This document shows, piece after piece, positions 55,171 through 64,000 of a DNA stretch of 64,000 nt. The position numbers and the translations under genes were made by a program. Numbering within the stretch: the stretch's first letter is position 1; every line of letters begins with the position of its first letter. The stretch is from Micromonospora coriariae. GTDB taxonomy: Bacteria > Actinomycetota > Actinomycetes > Mycobacteriales > Micromonosporaceae. The stretch covers positions 3,100,001 through 3,164,000 of the forward strand of contig NZ_LT607412.1 of assembly GCF_900091455.1 (NCBI RefSeq), given 5' to 3'. The notes below the pieces were generated by a model, which saw only the letters and a program-made list of their open reading frames with translations, was not told the DNA's origin and searched no databases.

Positions 55171-55643
55171 TGCTGGACGGCGTTCTTCAGCTCGACGATC
55201 AGCCGCGGCGTGAGGGCGCCGCCGGCCCGTCCGGCGAAGAGCGTCATCTCGTACGCGACGGTGCCCAGGTTCGCCGACCGGTCCGCGACCACGCCGAGCA
55301 CGGAACCACTGCTGATCGCGCTGATCAGCAGGTAGCCGTCGGCCATGTCGACGATGACCCGGTTGAGGCCGCCGAGGGCGTACCAGCTGGCCGCCCCGCC
55401 GGCGAGGCTGGTCATGCCGGAGACCACGGCGGCCAGCCGTTCCGCGTTGGACCGGTCCTTGATGGCCGACATGGCCATCAGCAACCCGTCCGAGGAGACC
55501 GCTATCGCCTCCAGCACCCCGGCCGTGCTGGAGGTGAAGGAGTCCAGCAGCCAGTTGAACGTGCGGGCCTCCGGGCTGAGGTCCCCGGCGCTGCCGGACT
55601 GGCTCTGGTGGTCGACGTTGTCGTGCAGGAAGGGGCTGGTCAC
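55167..55643 (-). CDS. cvnB: Conservon roadblock/LC7 protein (CvnB type)
   Basis: A 158-residue protein with one roadblock/LC7 domain: FNWLLDSFTSSTAGVLEAIA, then VSSDGLLMAMSAIKDRSNAE and GYLLISAISSGSVLGVVADR. Roadblock proteins act on small GTPases, here CvnD. GTG at 55643 overlaps the kinase stop (GTGA), so it is coupled to it. Confidence 0.92.
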   Translation of the reverse strand: MTSPFLHDNVDHQSQSGSAGDLSPEARTFNWLLDSFTSSTAGVLEAIAVSSDGLLMAMSAIKDRSNAERLAAVVSGMTSLAGGAASWYALGGLNRVIVDMADGYLLISAISSGSVLGVVADRSANLGTVAYEMTLFAGRAGGALTPRLIVELKNAVQQ

Positions 55644-58330
55644 TGGGCTGATCCTTCTTCGTTCCGGCGGTCTGGGCTGACTTCGCGGAGAGCGCGGGCG
55701 ACGCCCGCCTCGAAATCGGTGATGAGATCGCGAACCTCGGCCGGGTCGCCGAGGTGCGGTCTGGTCGGCGGGGAGGGCGGGGTGGCGGTGACGTTCGCCC
55801 CGGGCACCCGCCGGCTCAGCCGGGGCCGGCCCGGCGTCGCCCCGGTCGGGCCGGCGCTGTCGGCCACCGTGGGGGCGAGACTCCCCGGAGTGGCGGGCAG
55901 GTCGACCGTCACGCTCGGGTGGCCGTTGCCGGCGGCGGCGCCGAGCTCCGCCCGTCGTACGCCGGATTGGAACGCCTCGACGAGCGCGCGGGCGGCTGCC
56001 GGGTCGGCGCCTGTGGCGTCCACCGGGCCGACCGGCGCGGAAGCGGCGGGCAGGTTGGCCCCGGGCACCCGCTGCCGGACCCGTGGGCCGGTCGGGGTGT
56101 CCGAAGGTCCCGGGCCCTCCGGTGCCGGCGCCGGTACGGTGCGGCCCGGGTGGCGGATGCCGGCGGCGGCAATGCCCGGGCCGCCACCGGTCGCCCCACG
56201 CCCCGGTCGTCGGGGCAGGCCCGAGTCGGTGGTGGGGAGGTCGACCGGTGCGGATGGCTTCGTGTTGGCGCCCGGTTCCCCGGTGCCGAACGCGTCCCAG
56301 GACGCACCGGACTCCAGGCTGCGGGTGGCCCGGCTGAGCACGTCCGAGTCGAAGCCGGCCGGTGCCGCGGTGGCCGTGAGGGACCGTGCGCCCCGGCTGT
56401 GGCCGAGCGCGGCCGGCGAGCGCCGATCCCGGTCCGGCACGGTGGCCCGGGCGACGGTGGCCCCGGCCCGGTCGGCGCGGCGCAACACCAGCGACGCCGG
56501 TGGGATCTCCAGTTGGGCGGTCACCCCGCCGCCGTCGGTGGCGGTCAGGCTCACCGCCCAGCCATGGCGGCGGGCCAACCGGCCCACCACGAAGAGGCCG
56601 AGCACCTCGGTCGGCGCCAGGTCGAGCCGTTCCCGCCGGGTGAGCCGTGCGTTCTCCTCGGCCAGCCGTTGCTCCGTCATCCCGATGCCGCGGTCCACCA
56701 CAGTGATTCGGGCACCGAGCCCAGACGTCTCACCGGCCACCAGCACCCGGGTGTGCGGCGGGGAGAAGATGGTGGCGTTCTCCATCAGCTCGGCCAGCGC
56801 CAGAACGAGGTCGCCGACGACGGCCGGCGCGGCCGAGATGCCCGCCGGCACCCGCACCTCCACCCGGGTGTAGTCCTCGATCTCGCCGAGCGCCAGCCGG
56901 ACCACGTCGGCCAGCGGCACCGGCGCGGTGTGCGCGTCCGCCCCGGCCGAGCCGGAGAGCACCACCAGGCTGCCGGCGTTGCGCCGCAGCCGGCTGGAGA
57001 TGTGGTCGAGCCGGTACAGGTGCTCCAGCCGGCCCGGGTCCACCTCCTGCTGCTCCAGCCGGTCGATCAGGGCGAGCTGCCGGCCCACCAGGTTCTGGGT
57101 ACGCCGGCCGACGTGGCCGAACATCTGCGCCACGTTGCGCCGGCCGGCGACCTGCCGTTCGACCAGCCGGGCCGCGGTGCTCTGCACCCGGTCGAAGGCC
57201 CGGGCCAGGTCGCCGATCTCGTCGTTGGCGCGGATGTCCACCGGATCCAGACGGACCGGCTGGGCGCTCTCCGCCTCGTCGTCGGTGACCCGGACCAGCT
57301 CCGCCTCGGCGACCCGGGCGACCCGGTCGGCGGAGCGGGTGAGCCGGGTCAACGGCCGGGCCACCGTACGGGCGACGGCCGTGCTGAGCAGCACCACGAT
57401 CGCCAGGATCAGCGCCGCGGCGCCTCCGACGAGGTACGCGGCGATCAGCGCCCGCCGCTGCTCGGCGGTCACCTCGGCGAGTACGTCGGCGACCAGCTTC
57501 TTCTCGACGAACTGGCCGAGCCCGATCATCGAGCGGACGGACGGGAAGAGCACGTCCAGTGGAACGTCGCGGATCGCACCGGCCGGGTCCCGGGCGCTGG
57601 TGACCAGGAAGTCGGGGCTGGTACGGGCTGCCACGGCCACGTCGTTGAGCCGGGCCACCGTCAACTGTTCGGGCGTGATCAGACTGCGGAAGCGCTGGTT
57701 GTCCACCTGGAGGGCGGCCATGCACGCCACGTACCCGGCGCTGGCCTGCGCGCTGCCGGTCGCCTTGACCAGCACGATCAGGGTGGCGCAGGCGCCCAGC
57801 CCCTCGTCGGCGCGCAGCAGCCCGTCCAGGGCCAGCACCTGGCGGCCCGGCCGGGTGTCGGTGTCCACGCTGAACGCCAGCCGCAGCGACTCGATCATCC
57901 CTCGGTTGACCGGGCCGAACGCGTCCATCACCTGGGTGGGGCTCGCAGCGCGGGCAAGGACGGCGGTCCGCAGGTCGATGAGGCTGGACACCCCGTACAG
58001 GGCGTGGTCGACCTGGTCGGTCAGCGCGTCGCTTCCCCCGGCCCGCAGGTCGGCGACACGGTCGTCCACGTCGGCGGTCTTGCGGACCAGTTCGGCGCGT
58101 TCCACCCGGCCGAGCAGGAAGCCGACCGAGAGGATGCGTTCCTGTTGGAGGTCCTGCACCAGGCTGCCGACCCGGCTGGCGAGCCGCACCCGCTCGGCGA
58201 TGTCGCTGGCGCGCTGCGCCGCGTCCACCCGGTCGAGCACCGCGGGCACGGCGAGGCCGACCATGCTGAGCAGGGGGATCACCACGAGCAGCGCGAGCTT
58301 GCCGCGGATCCGGAGCCTACCGAGCAGCAT
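55640..58330 (-). CDS. cvnA: Conservon sensor histidine kinase (CvnA type, nitrate/nitrite-sensor-like)
   Basis: An 896-residue membrane sensor kinase. A first helix (LALLVVIPLLSMVGLAVPAV) and a second (ALIAAYLVGGAAALILAIVV) bound an extracytoplasmic NIT-type domain (about 45-355). HAMP-like and dimerisation parts follow with the family motif LDHISSRLRRNAGSLVVLSG (candidate phospho-His), then an ATPase domain (LALAELMENATIFSPPHTRV, VVDRGIGMTEQRL). The last 270 residues are a disordered Pro/Ala-rich tail. ATG 58330 is chosen at the first helix. Its start overlaps the upstream gene by 14 bases. Confidence 0.91.
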   Translation of the reverse strand: MLLGRLRIRGKLALLVVIPLLSMVGLAVPAVLDRVDAAQRASDIAERVRLASRVGSLVQDLQQERILSVGFLLGRVERAELVRKTADVDDRVADLRAGGSDALTDQVDHALYGVSSLIDLRTAVLARAASPTQVMDAFGPVNRGMIESLRLAFSVDTDTRPGRQVLALDGLLRADEGLGACATLIVLVKATGSAQASAGYVACMAALQVDNQRFRSLITPEQLTVARLNDVAVAARTSPDFLVTSARDPAGAIRDVPLDVLFPSVRSMIGLGQFVEKKLVADVLAEVTAEQRRALIAAYLVGGAAALILAIVVLLSTAVARTVARPLTRLTRSADRVARVAEAELVRVTDDEAESAQPVRLDPVDIRANDEIGDLARAFDRVQSTAARLVERQVAGRRNVAQMFGHVGRRTQNLVGRQLALIDRLEQQEVDPGRLEHLYRLDHISSRLRRNAGSLVVLSGSAGADAHTAPVPLADVVRLALGEIEDYTRVEVRVPAGISAAPAVVGDLVLALAELMENATIFSPPHTRVLVAGETSGLGARITVVDRGIGMTEQRLAEENARLTRRERLDLAPTEVLGLFVVGRLARRHGWAVSLTATDGGGVTAQLEIPPASLVLRRADRAGATVARATVPDRDRRSPAALGHSRGARSLTATAAPAGFDSDVLSRATRSLESGASWDAFGTGEPGANTKPSAPVDLPTTDSGLPRRPGRGATGGGPGIAAAGIRHPGRTVPAPAPEGPGPSDTPTGPRVRQRVPGANLPAASAPVGPVDATGADPAAARALVEAFQSGVRRAELGAAAGNGHPSVTVDLPATPGSLAPTVADSAGPTGATPGRPRLSRRVPGANVTATPPSPPTRPHLGDPAEVRDLITDFEAGVARALREVSPDRRNEEGSAQ

Positions 58331-59510
58331 CTGACGGCCCCCACTGGGCGGATTCCGGGTCGCGGGTCGCGCCCACCGGTTGCAGTGGCCGCGGGTCAGC
58401 GGACCGTCCGGTGCGGATCGCCGGTTGCCAGGCGTCGCCCGATGGCGGGATGTCGCGGCTCTCCATGGGCGGTACGGGCATCGCGGCCCGGCGACGGGCC
58501 CGACGGCCGACGGCGACCAGCAGCGCGGCGAGCCAACCCAGCAGCAGCACGGCGGCGACCCCGGCGCCGGTTGCCAGCCAGCGGTCCCGGTCCAGCCGGT
58601 CGATCCGTTCGACCAGCAGGGCGTCCAGTTCGCTGAGGATGACCGGCTGGAGCCGGAGGGCGGCCGTGTGCGTGTCGAGCCGGGCGGCGGCCAGCCGGCC
58701 CGGGTCAACCGTTCCGGTGCCGGGGACCGGGGCGGAGTACGCGGCCAGCGCCTCCACCGAGCGCTGGTAGGTGTCCAGCGGGGTCAGCACGTTCGCGCCC
58801 AGGTCGGTGCTCTCCGAGCTGTCCACCGCGGAGCGCAGGTTGTCGACCAGGTCGGTGGCGGGCGCCAGGGCGGCCACCCGCAGGCCGGTCAGCTCGATCA
58901 GGCTGCGGGTCTGCTCGGCGGCCGGCCGGCGAGGGGCGAGCGTGCCCAGGTCGGCGAGCCGGCCGGCGAACACCACCGCCTCGGGCAGCTCCTGGCCGGC
59001 GCTGTCCTGCAGGAAGAAGGAGTCGGCACCCGGGTCGCGTACCAGCCCCGAGCTTTCCCGGACCTTGCGATGCAGGGCCAGCAGCAGATCGGTGACCTCG
59101 CCGTACGCGGTGTAGGCGGACTCCGGGTCGGTGGGGCTGCGTTCGCGCAGCGCCTCCAGTTTGGCCCGCAGACCGGCCCAGCGTTCCTGGCTGCGCAGCT
59201 CGGTGCCGATCCGGGCGTCCACCGCCGCGGCGTCCTCGACCGCGCGGGTCAGCGCCTCGCCGGTGGCGGGGCGGCCGTTGACCGCGGCGGACTGGGCCTC
59301 GACCAGGGCGTCGGTGACCGGGGCGAGGGCGCTGAGGTACTGCACGCCGAGCCGCTCCCGGGCGGCCAGGTCGCGGTTGTCACCGGTCTGCCGCCAGGTC
59401 TGCGTGAGGAGCAGACCCACCGGCGCCAGCAGCGCCGCGACGAGTAGCAGCGGCAGCACTCGGCCCCACATGGACGGCCGTCGACGGGCCCGTGGCGCGG
59501 GGACTGTCAT
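58317..59510 (-). CDS. Membrane sensor-like protein preceding the conservon
   Basis: A 397-residue protein with two transmembrane helices (VLPLLLVAALLAPVGLLLTQ, about 20-39, and LATGAGVAAVLLLGWLAALL, about 320-340) around a helical extracytoplasmic domain similar in kind to the NIT-like part of the kinase. There is no kinase domain; the cytoplasmic tail is about 55 residues. GGAGGAG precedes the ATG at 59510. The 14-base overlap with the kinase gene implies coupled expression. It may be an extra sensor partner; this role is inferred. Confidence 0.72.
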   Translation of the reverse strand: MTVPAPRARRRPSMWGRVLPLLLVAALLAPVGLLLTQTWRQTGDNRDLAARERLGVQYLSALAPVTDALVEAQSAAVNGRPATGEALTRAVEDAAAVDARIGTELRSQERWAGLRAKLEALRERSPTDPESAYTAYGEVTDLLLALHRKVRESSGLVRDPGADSFFLQDSAGQELPEAVVFAGRLADLGTLAPRRPAAEQTRSLIELTGLRVAALAPATDLVDNLRSAVDSSESTDLGANVLTPLDTYQRSVEALAAYSAPVPGTGTVDPGRLAAARLDTHTAALRLQPVILSELDALLVERIDRLDRDRWLATGAGVAAVLLLGWLAALLVAVGRRARRRAAMPVPPMESRDIPPSGDAWQPAIRTGRSADPRPLQPVGATRDPESAQWGPSDAAR

Positions 59511-59872
59511 GTGTGTGTCTCCTCCGGCGTCGGGCGGGGGCTCGGCGCGGTGTCGGGTTCGCCGACGAGTCCCGTGCACCGGACCGGAAAACTAGCCGAA
59601 TCGTCCGTTGCCGAACGGTTGCCGGTGAGTCAGGTTTGCGTCAGTTCGAGCGATGTCACCGTTCGTCCGTGTTGCCGGCACGTTGCGTCCCATCGGCGGG
59701 TGTGACATGAAGGGATCGAGGTGGATATCCGCCGAAGATCGGAATTCACGTGATCCGAACTCAACTCACTGTGCCGCGTCTGACGGTGCGCGGTCGCACC
59801 TGGCCGAACCGCCGATCGGGGCAACCGGACGGACGTACGGCGGATCTCAGCCAACGCTCAGCCGGCGGCCCG
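59511..59872. other. Divergent intergenic region before the hydrolase-ATPase fusion
   Basis: A gap of about 360 bp without a gene. It must hold the conservon promoter and the fusion gene promoter. A small hairpin, CCGTT-GCCG-AACGG, lies at 59605-59618. TACCGT at 59873-59878 ends seven bases before the ATG of the fusion gene, a leaderless -10 candidate. Confidence 0.45.
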
Positions 59873-59885
59873 TACCGTGTGCCGC

Positions 59886-62750
59886 ATGAGATCGCCGTCG
59901 CCGGCCGCGTGGTTCCGGCGTGCCCTGCCCACCCGCCGCCGAGCGATCGCCGCAGCGGCTGTCGTCGTGCTCCTGGTGGCCGCCGTGACCTGGGCGGTGT
60001 GGCCGCGGGGATCGGGTGTACGCACCGAGAGCGGGATGCTCACGGTCCGCTCCGGACCGGCCGGCGACCAGCCGGTGGACCTGGACACCACCTTCTACCT
60101 GCCGACCGACGCCTCGTCCGATCACCAGGTGCCGGCGGTGCTGCTGGCGCACGGGTTCGGCGGCACCAAGGAGTCGGTGCGCTCCGACGCGGAGGAGTTC
60201 GCCGGGCGCGGCTACGCGGTGCTCACCTGGACCGCGCGGGGCTTCGGCCGCAGCGGCGGCGAGATCCACCTGGACAACCCGGACTACGAGGTACGCGACG
60301 CGCAACGGCTGCTGGACTGGCTGGCCGCCCGGCCGGAGGTGCGCGCCGACGGTGCTGGCGACCCGAAGGTCGGCGTGGTCGGCGGCTCGTACGGCGGCGG
60401 GTTGGCGCTGCTGCTGGCCGCCCAGGACCGCCGGGTGGACGCGATCGTCCCCATGATCACTTGGAACGACCTGTCCCGGGCGTTCCTGCCGGAGAGCACC
60501 GGCGGGGCGCCGACCGAGGGCGTCTTCAAGAAGGGCTGGGCCGGTCTCTTCTTCGGCGGAGGCGGCAACGTGGGCTCCGGCCCGGCCGGGTTCTCCGGCG
60601 GGACCGCCGCCCAGCCGCAGGGCGCGCCGGCGTCCGCCGGCCCACCCAGCCCGGGGCCGGGCGCCGGCCCGGGTACCGGTCCCGGTGGCGCTCCGGCGGG
60701 TGCCGCCGACCCGTCCTGCGGCCGGTTCGCCGCCGACGTGTGTGCCGCGTACCTGCGGATCGCCACCACCGGTCGGGCCGACCAGGCCGCCGTGGACCTG
60801 CTGCGCCGGTCCAGCCCGGCGGGCGTGCTGGACCGCATCAAGGCGCCCACCCTGCTTGTGCAGGGCGAGGCGGACACCCTCTTCCCCCTCGGTGAGGCGG
60901 ACGCGAACGCCCGGGGCATCGCCGCCAGCGGCACCCCGGTACGCGTCGCCTGGTTCACCGGCGGGCACGACGGCGGCAGTGGACCCCGCTCGGACGAGGA
61001 CCGGGTGAAGTTCCTGACCGTCCAGTGGCTCGACCACTACGTCAAGGGCGAGGGCGACCCGCCCGGTGACGACTTCACCTGGTCGCGGATCGCCGGCTTC
61101 GACGCGCTCGACCGGGGTCTGGTCGCCACCGGTTTCCGCCGCGCCGACTACCCGGGCCTGACCGGCAACGCCCGCCGGGAGGTGGCGGTCACCGGCCCGG
61201 CGCAGCCGATCGCGAACCCGCCGAACGGCAATCCGGCCGCCATCTCCTCGGTGCCGTTCGCCGGCGGGCTCGCCTCGCTGCTGGACGGGGTGGCCGGCGA
61301 CGTGCCGGGCCAGCACGCCCGGTTCGAGTCGAAGCCGCTGGCCGACGCGGTCGACGTGGCGGGCACGCCCACTGTCACCCTGCGGGCCGCCTCACCGACC
61401 GGCGAGGCGGTGCTCTTCGTCAAGCTCTACGACGTCGACAAGGACGGCGCGGCCACCCTGCCGAACGGGCTGGTCGCCCCGGTCCGGCTCACCGGCCTGC
61501 CGCAGCGGGTGCAGGACGCCCGCCCGGTCACCGTGACGCTGCCCGGGATCGTCCGCCGGGTCGAGGCCGGGCACCGGCTGCGCGTCGTCGTGGCGACCTC
61601 CGACCAGGCGTACACCACGCCGGCCCAGCCCACCGTCTACACGGTGGCGGCGGACGGCGCGGTCAGCCTGCCCACGGTCAGCGGGGAACCGATCCCCACC
61701 ACGGCGACGATCTGGCGCTGGGTGCTCGCCGGCCTGCTCGCCGCCATCGTGATCGGGCTCGTCGTGGTCGTGGCCGTGGTCCGCCGCCGGCACCGCCGGC
61801 AGGACCGCTCCGTGCACCCGGAGTACGCGGGCACGCCGCTGGCCGTGCGCCGGCTGCGCAAGGAGTACGCGGACGGCTTCGTCGCGGTGTCGAACGTGGA
61901 CTTCGAGGTGCACCCGGGCCAGGTGGTGGGTCTGCTCGGGCCGAACGGCGCCGGCAAGACCACCACCCTGCGGGTGCTTATGGGGTTGACCCAGCCGACC
62001 GCCGGGGAGATCTACGTCTTCGGTCGCCGGCTGGTGCCCGGCTCGCCGGTACTGTCCCGGATCGGCGCGCTGGTGGAGGGCCCCGGTTTCCTGCCGCACC
62101 TGTCGGGTCTGGACAACCTGAAGGCGTACTGGCGGGCCACCGGGCGGCCGTGGGAGGACGCGCAGTTCGACGCGGCGCTGGAGATCGCCGGGCTGGGCGA
62201 CTCGGTGCACCGGAAGATCAGGAACTACAGCCACGGGATGCGCCAACGGCTCGCCATCGCCCAGGCCATGCTTGGTCTTCCCGAGCTGCTGGTGCTGGAC
62301 GAGCCCACCGACGGGCTCGATCCGCCGCAGATCGCCGAGATGCGCCGGGTGCTCCAGCGGTACGCCACGGACGGCCGGGCGGTGCTGGTCTCCAGCCACC
62401 TGCTGGCCGAGGTGGAGCAGACCTGCACGCACGCGGTGGTGGTGAACAAGGGCCGGATCGTGGCGTCCGGGCCGGTGGAGGAGATCGTGGGCGAGTCGCC
62501 GAGCGTCCTCTTCGACGTCACCGACCCGGTGGCGGCGCGGGCGGTGCTGGACCGGCTGCACGGGGTCCGGGTCCTGCCGGAGAGCGACGGTCAGCTGGTG
62601 GTCGACACCAACGGCACGGCCCGCAGCGACGTGGTGGCCGAGTTGGTGCGCGCCGGTATCGGGGTGGACCGGGTGGTGCCTCGGCGGCGCCTGGAGGACG
62701 CGTTCCTCGCCCTGGTGGGCGAGAACTCTCGGGGAAGCGGTGACCGGTGA
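59886..62750 (+). CDS. Alpha/beta hydrolase (CocE/S15-like) fused to an ABC-exporter ATPase
   Basis: A 954-residue fusion. One N-terminal helix (AIAAAAVVVLLVAAVTWAVW) anchors an outside hydrolase: oxyanion HGFGG, nucleophile elbow GGSYGG, Asp in GEADTLFP, His in GGHDGG, then a CocE/X-prolyl-peptidase-like beta domain (about 430-600). A second helix (WVLAGLLAAIVIGLVVVVAV) returns to a cytoplasmic ABC ATPase: GPNGAGKTTTLRVLMG, signature YSHGMRQRLAIAQA, Walker B LLVLDEPTDGLDP. The ATP module ends GENSRGSGDR. It shares one base with the permease start (TGATG). Similar fusions exist in actinobacteria; the substrate is unknown. Confidence 0.87.
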   Translation: MRSPSPAAWFRRALPTRRRAIAAAAVVVLLVAAVTWAVWPRGSGVRTESGMLTVRSGPAGDQPVDLDTTFYLPTDASSDHQVPAVLLAHGFGGTKESVRSDAEEFAGRGYAVLTWTARGFGRSGGEIHLDNPDYEVRDAQRLLDWLAARPEVRADGAGDPKVGVVGGSYGGGLALLLAAQDRRVDAIVPMITWNDLSRAFLPESTGGAPTEGVFKKGWAGLFFGGGGNVGSGPAGFSGGTAAQPQGAPASAGPPSPGPGAGPGTGPGGAPAGAADPSCGRFAADVCAAYLRIATTGRADQAAVDLLRRSSPAGVLDRIKAPTLLVQGEADTLFPLGEADANARGIAASGTPVRVAWFTGGHDGGSGPRSDEDRVKFLTVQWLDHYVKGEGDPPGDDFTWSRIAGFDALDRGLVATGFRRADYPGLTGNARREVAVTGPAQPIANPPNGNPAAISSVPFAGGLASLLDGVAGDVPGQHARFESKPLADAVDVAGTPTVTLRAASPTGEAVLFVKLYDVDKDGAATLPNGLVAPVRLTGLPQRVQDARPVTVTLPGIVRRVEAGHRLRVVVATSDQAYTTPAQPTVYTVAADGAVSLPTVSGEPIPTTATIWRWVLAGLLAAIVIGLVVVVAVVRRRHRRQDRSVHPEYAGTPLAVRRLRKEYADGFVAVSNVDFEVHPGQVVGLLGPNGAGKTTTLRVLMGLTQPTAGEIYVFGRRLVPGSPVLSRIGALVEGPGFLPHLSGLDNLKAYWRATGRPWEDAQFDAALEIAGLGDSVHRKIRNYSHGMRQRLAIAQAMLGLPELLVLDEPTDGLDPPQIAEMRRVLQRYATDGRAVLVSSHLLAEVEQTCTHAVVVNKGRIVASGPVEEIVGESPSVLFDVTDPVAARAVLDRLHGVRVLPESDGQLVVDTNGTARSDVVAELVRAGIGVDRVVPRRRLEDAFLALVGENSRGSGDR

Positions 62751-63616
62751 TGGCTGTTACTGACGCGGGTGAGGCCCGCGGTTATCGGCCGTCGGCCACC
62801 ATGCCGTTCGGCGCGGAGTTCCGCCGGCAGGCGTCGCGGCGGAGGACCCAGCTGGCGCTCGGGTTCATGGTGCTGCTGCCGCTGATCATCCTGGTCGCCT
62901 TCCAGTTCAACTCGGGCGGCGACGACGACAACGGCAACAACGAGTTCGCCAGCCTGGTCGACCTGGCCACGTCCGGCGGGCTCAACTTCACCCTGTTCTC
63001 GATCTTCGTGTCGGCGTCGTTCCTGCTCGTGGTCGTCGTCGCGCTGTTCTGCGGCGACACGGTGGCCAGCGAGGCGAGCTGGGGCAGTCTGCGCTACCTG
63101 CTGGCGATCCCGGTGCCCCGGGCCCGGCTGCTCGCCGTGAAGCTGGTGGTCGCGCTCGCGTACTCCGGGCTGGCCCTGCTGTTGCTGGCCGGCACCGCAC
63201 TGGCCGCGGGCACCCTGCGATACGGCTGGTCGCCGCTGCGCAGCACGGTCGCCGCCGAGCTGGAGCCGACCGAGGGGCTGCTCCGCCTGCTGGCCGTGCT
63301 CGGCTACCTGGCGGTCGTGCTGCTGGCGGTGGCCGGCCTGGCGTTCCTGCTGTCGGTGACCACGGACGCCGCGCTGGGCGCGGTGGGCGGCGCGGTGCTG
63401 CTCTGGATCCTGTCCAGCATCCTGGACCAGATCACCGCCCTCGGCGCGCTGCGTGACTTCCTGCCCACCCACTTCAGCACCGCCTGGCTGGGGCTGCTCT
63501 CCACCCCGGTGCAGACCGACGACGTGGTGCGCGGCTGCATCTCGGCGATCAGCTACGCGACGCTGTTCTGGGGACTGGCGTTCTGGCGCTTCACCCGCAA
63601 GGACATCACCTCATAG
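62750..63616 (+). CDS. ABC-2 type permease partner of the fusion ATPase
   Basis: A 288-residue permease with about six helices. A cytoplasmic start (MPFGAEFRRQASRRRTQLAL) precedes a first helix near FMVLLPLIILVAFQF. The conserved GDTVASEASWGSLRYLLAIP, then VPRARLLAVKLVVALAY, is the ABC-2 coupling region. The ATG at 62750 overlaps the fusion stop by one base; GTG 62747 is an alternative. It forms an exporter with the fusion protein. The last 6 bases overlap the convergent DUF4232 gene. Confidence 0.88.
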   Translation: MAVTDAGEARGYRPSATMPFGAEFRRQASRRRTQLALGFMVLLPLIILVAFQFNSGGDDDNGNNEFASLVDLATSGGLNFTLFSIFVSASFLLVVVVALFCGDTVASEASWGSLRYLLAIPVPRARLLAVKLVVALAYSGLALLLLAGTALAAGTLRYGWSPLRSTVAAELEPTEGLLRLLAVLGYLAVVLLAVAGLAFLLSVTTDAALGAVGGAVLLWILSSILDQITALGALRDFLPTHFSTAWLGLLSTPVQTDDVVRGCISAISYATLFWGLAFWRFTRKDITS

Positions 63617-64000
63617 CCGGCTGTCCGGTGTTGGCGGCGGCGGCGGCGGCGGGGCCGGCCGGGTCGGTACCGGCGTGTACGGGTCGGCCTTCTTCCAGGC
63701 GCTGACGCCGATCCGGCCGGTGTTGCCCACGTCGATCGGGCCGTCCGGGTCGACGTCCTCGGCGGGCTGCCCGGCGGCGGGGGCGACCCGCAGGTATTCC
63801 CCGTTGGTGGCCACCACCGTCGAATCGGTGACCAGGTTGCGCCAGAGCACCACGGCGGTGGCCCGTTCCCCGGCTTGCAGGGTGACCTCCCGGGGCGGCT
63901 GGTCGAAGCCCGGCGTGATCCCCTTCGCCCCGGGCAGCACGCGCAGGATGATCAGCTTGCGGTCCTCGTCCAGCACCCGCGGCGCCGGGTATCCCTTGAC
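63611..64000 (-). CDS. DUF4232-domain protein, C-terminal part (5' end outside window)
   Basis: The frame is open to the window edge, so only the last 129 residues are visible. VKGYPAPRVLDEDRK and REVTLQAGERATAVVLWRN match the second half of DUF4232, a secreted domain common in actinobacteria. The end is a Pro-rich stretch (PTRPAPPPPPPPTPDSRL). Function unknown; it is usually a secreted or lipid-anchored protein, but the N-terminus is not seen. Confidence 0.72.
   Translation of the reverse strand, partial: VKGYPAPRVLDEDRKLIILRVLPGAKGITPGFDQPPREVTLQAGERATAVVLWRNLVTDSTVVATNGEYLRVAPAAGQPAEDVDPDGPIDVGNTGRIGVSAWKKADPYTPVPTRPAPPPPPPPTPDSRL

Noticed and set aside
58331..58708. N-terminal extension of the conservon kinase
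   Set aside because: The extra residues lie inside the upstream sensor-like gene, and the first transmembrane helix begins only after 58330.

Overview
The window comes from a high-GC actinobacterium, most likely Micromonosporaceae and probably Micromonospora-like. The reasons are GC-rich third codon positions almost throughout, many GTG and TTG starts, a conservon, an actinobacterial gas-vesicle operon, mycobacterial-type families (DUF3263, MSMEG_6728, CGNR) and many leaderless starts. The genus is an inference. No phage, insertion sequence or CRISPR array is visible.

Layout. 1-8993: end of an AfsR/SARP-type regulator, fumarase, a decayed XRE/DUF397 locus, an acetyltransferase, a CGNR regulator divergent from an EamA exporter, a HAD stub and a secreted subtilisin. 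9001-10310: a DUF559 nuclease-fold gene with a 76-bp palindrome at each end; a third copy lies at 33207. 10331-15309: IclR regulator, cysS-rlmB, an orphan UgpC-type sugar-ABC ATPase and tRNA-Thr(TGT). 15310-17461: an apparently lower-GC islet after the tRNA, with a hexapeptide acyltransferase and a coupled HIT-hydrolase/membrane-protein pair. 17714-24004: AraC-VOC-DUF998, histidine phosphatase, lipoprotein, secreted M4 protease and enoyl-CoA hydratase. 24131-33081: Ser/Thr kinase, CrtU-like oxidoreductase, MSMEG_6728 protein, RCK-type ion-channel protein, APC permease, PAP2 phosphatase and DUF4032 protein. 33082-33681: a 600-bp non-coding stretch rich in dyads, ahead of a secreted lysozyme-like protein.

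34310-38298 is an amino-sugar module: SIS deaminase-like protein, ROK kinase and NagA are translationally coupled and divergent from a DeoR regulator. The predicted route is GlcNAc to GlcNAc-6-P to GlcN-6-P to Fru-6-P. An ABC-2 exporter follows behind a pair of perfect 13-bp operator-like repeats.

41146-50006 is a long run of same-strand genes: helical/LEA-like protein, holin-family protein, DUF3618 protein, PP2C-like protein and GNAT, then two accessory genes and gvpA-F-G-O-J-L-S-K. A SigB-type promoter (GTTT-N15-GGGTAC) precedes the gvp operon.

50058-59510, all minus strand, holds a secreted beta-propeller, a CDC48-type AAA+ ATPase and a conservon (sensor kinase, roadblock, DUF742, small GTPase) with one extra gene on each side. 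59886-63616 is an exporter whose ATPase is fused behind a membrane-tethered alpha/beta hydrolase. The window ends inside a DUF4232 gene.
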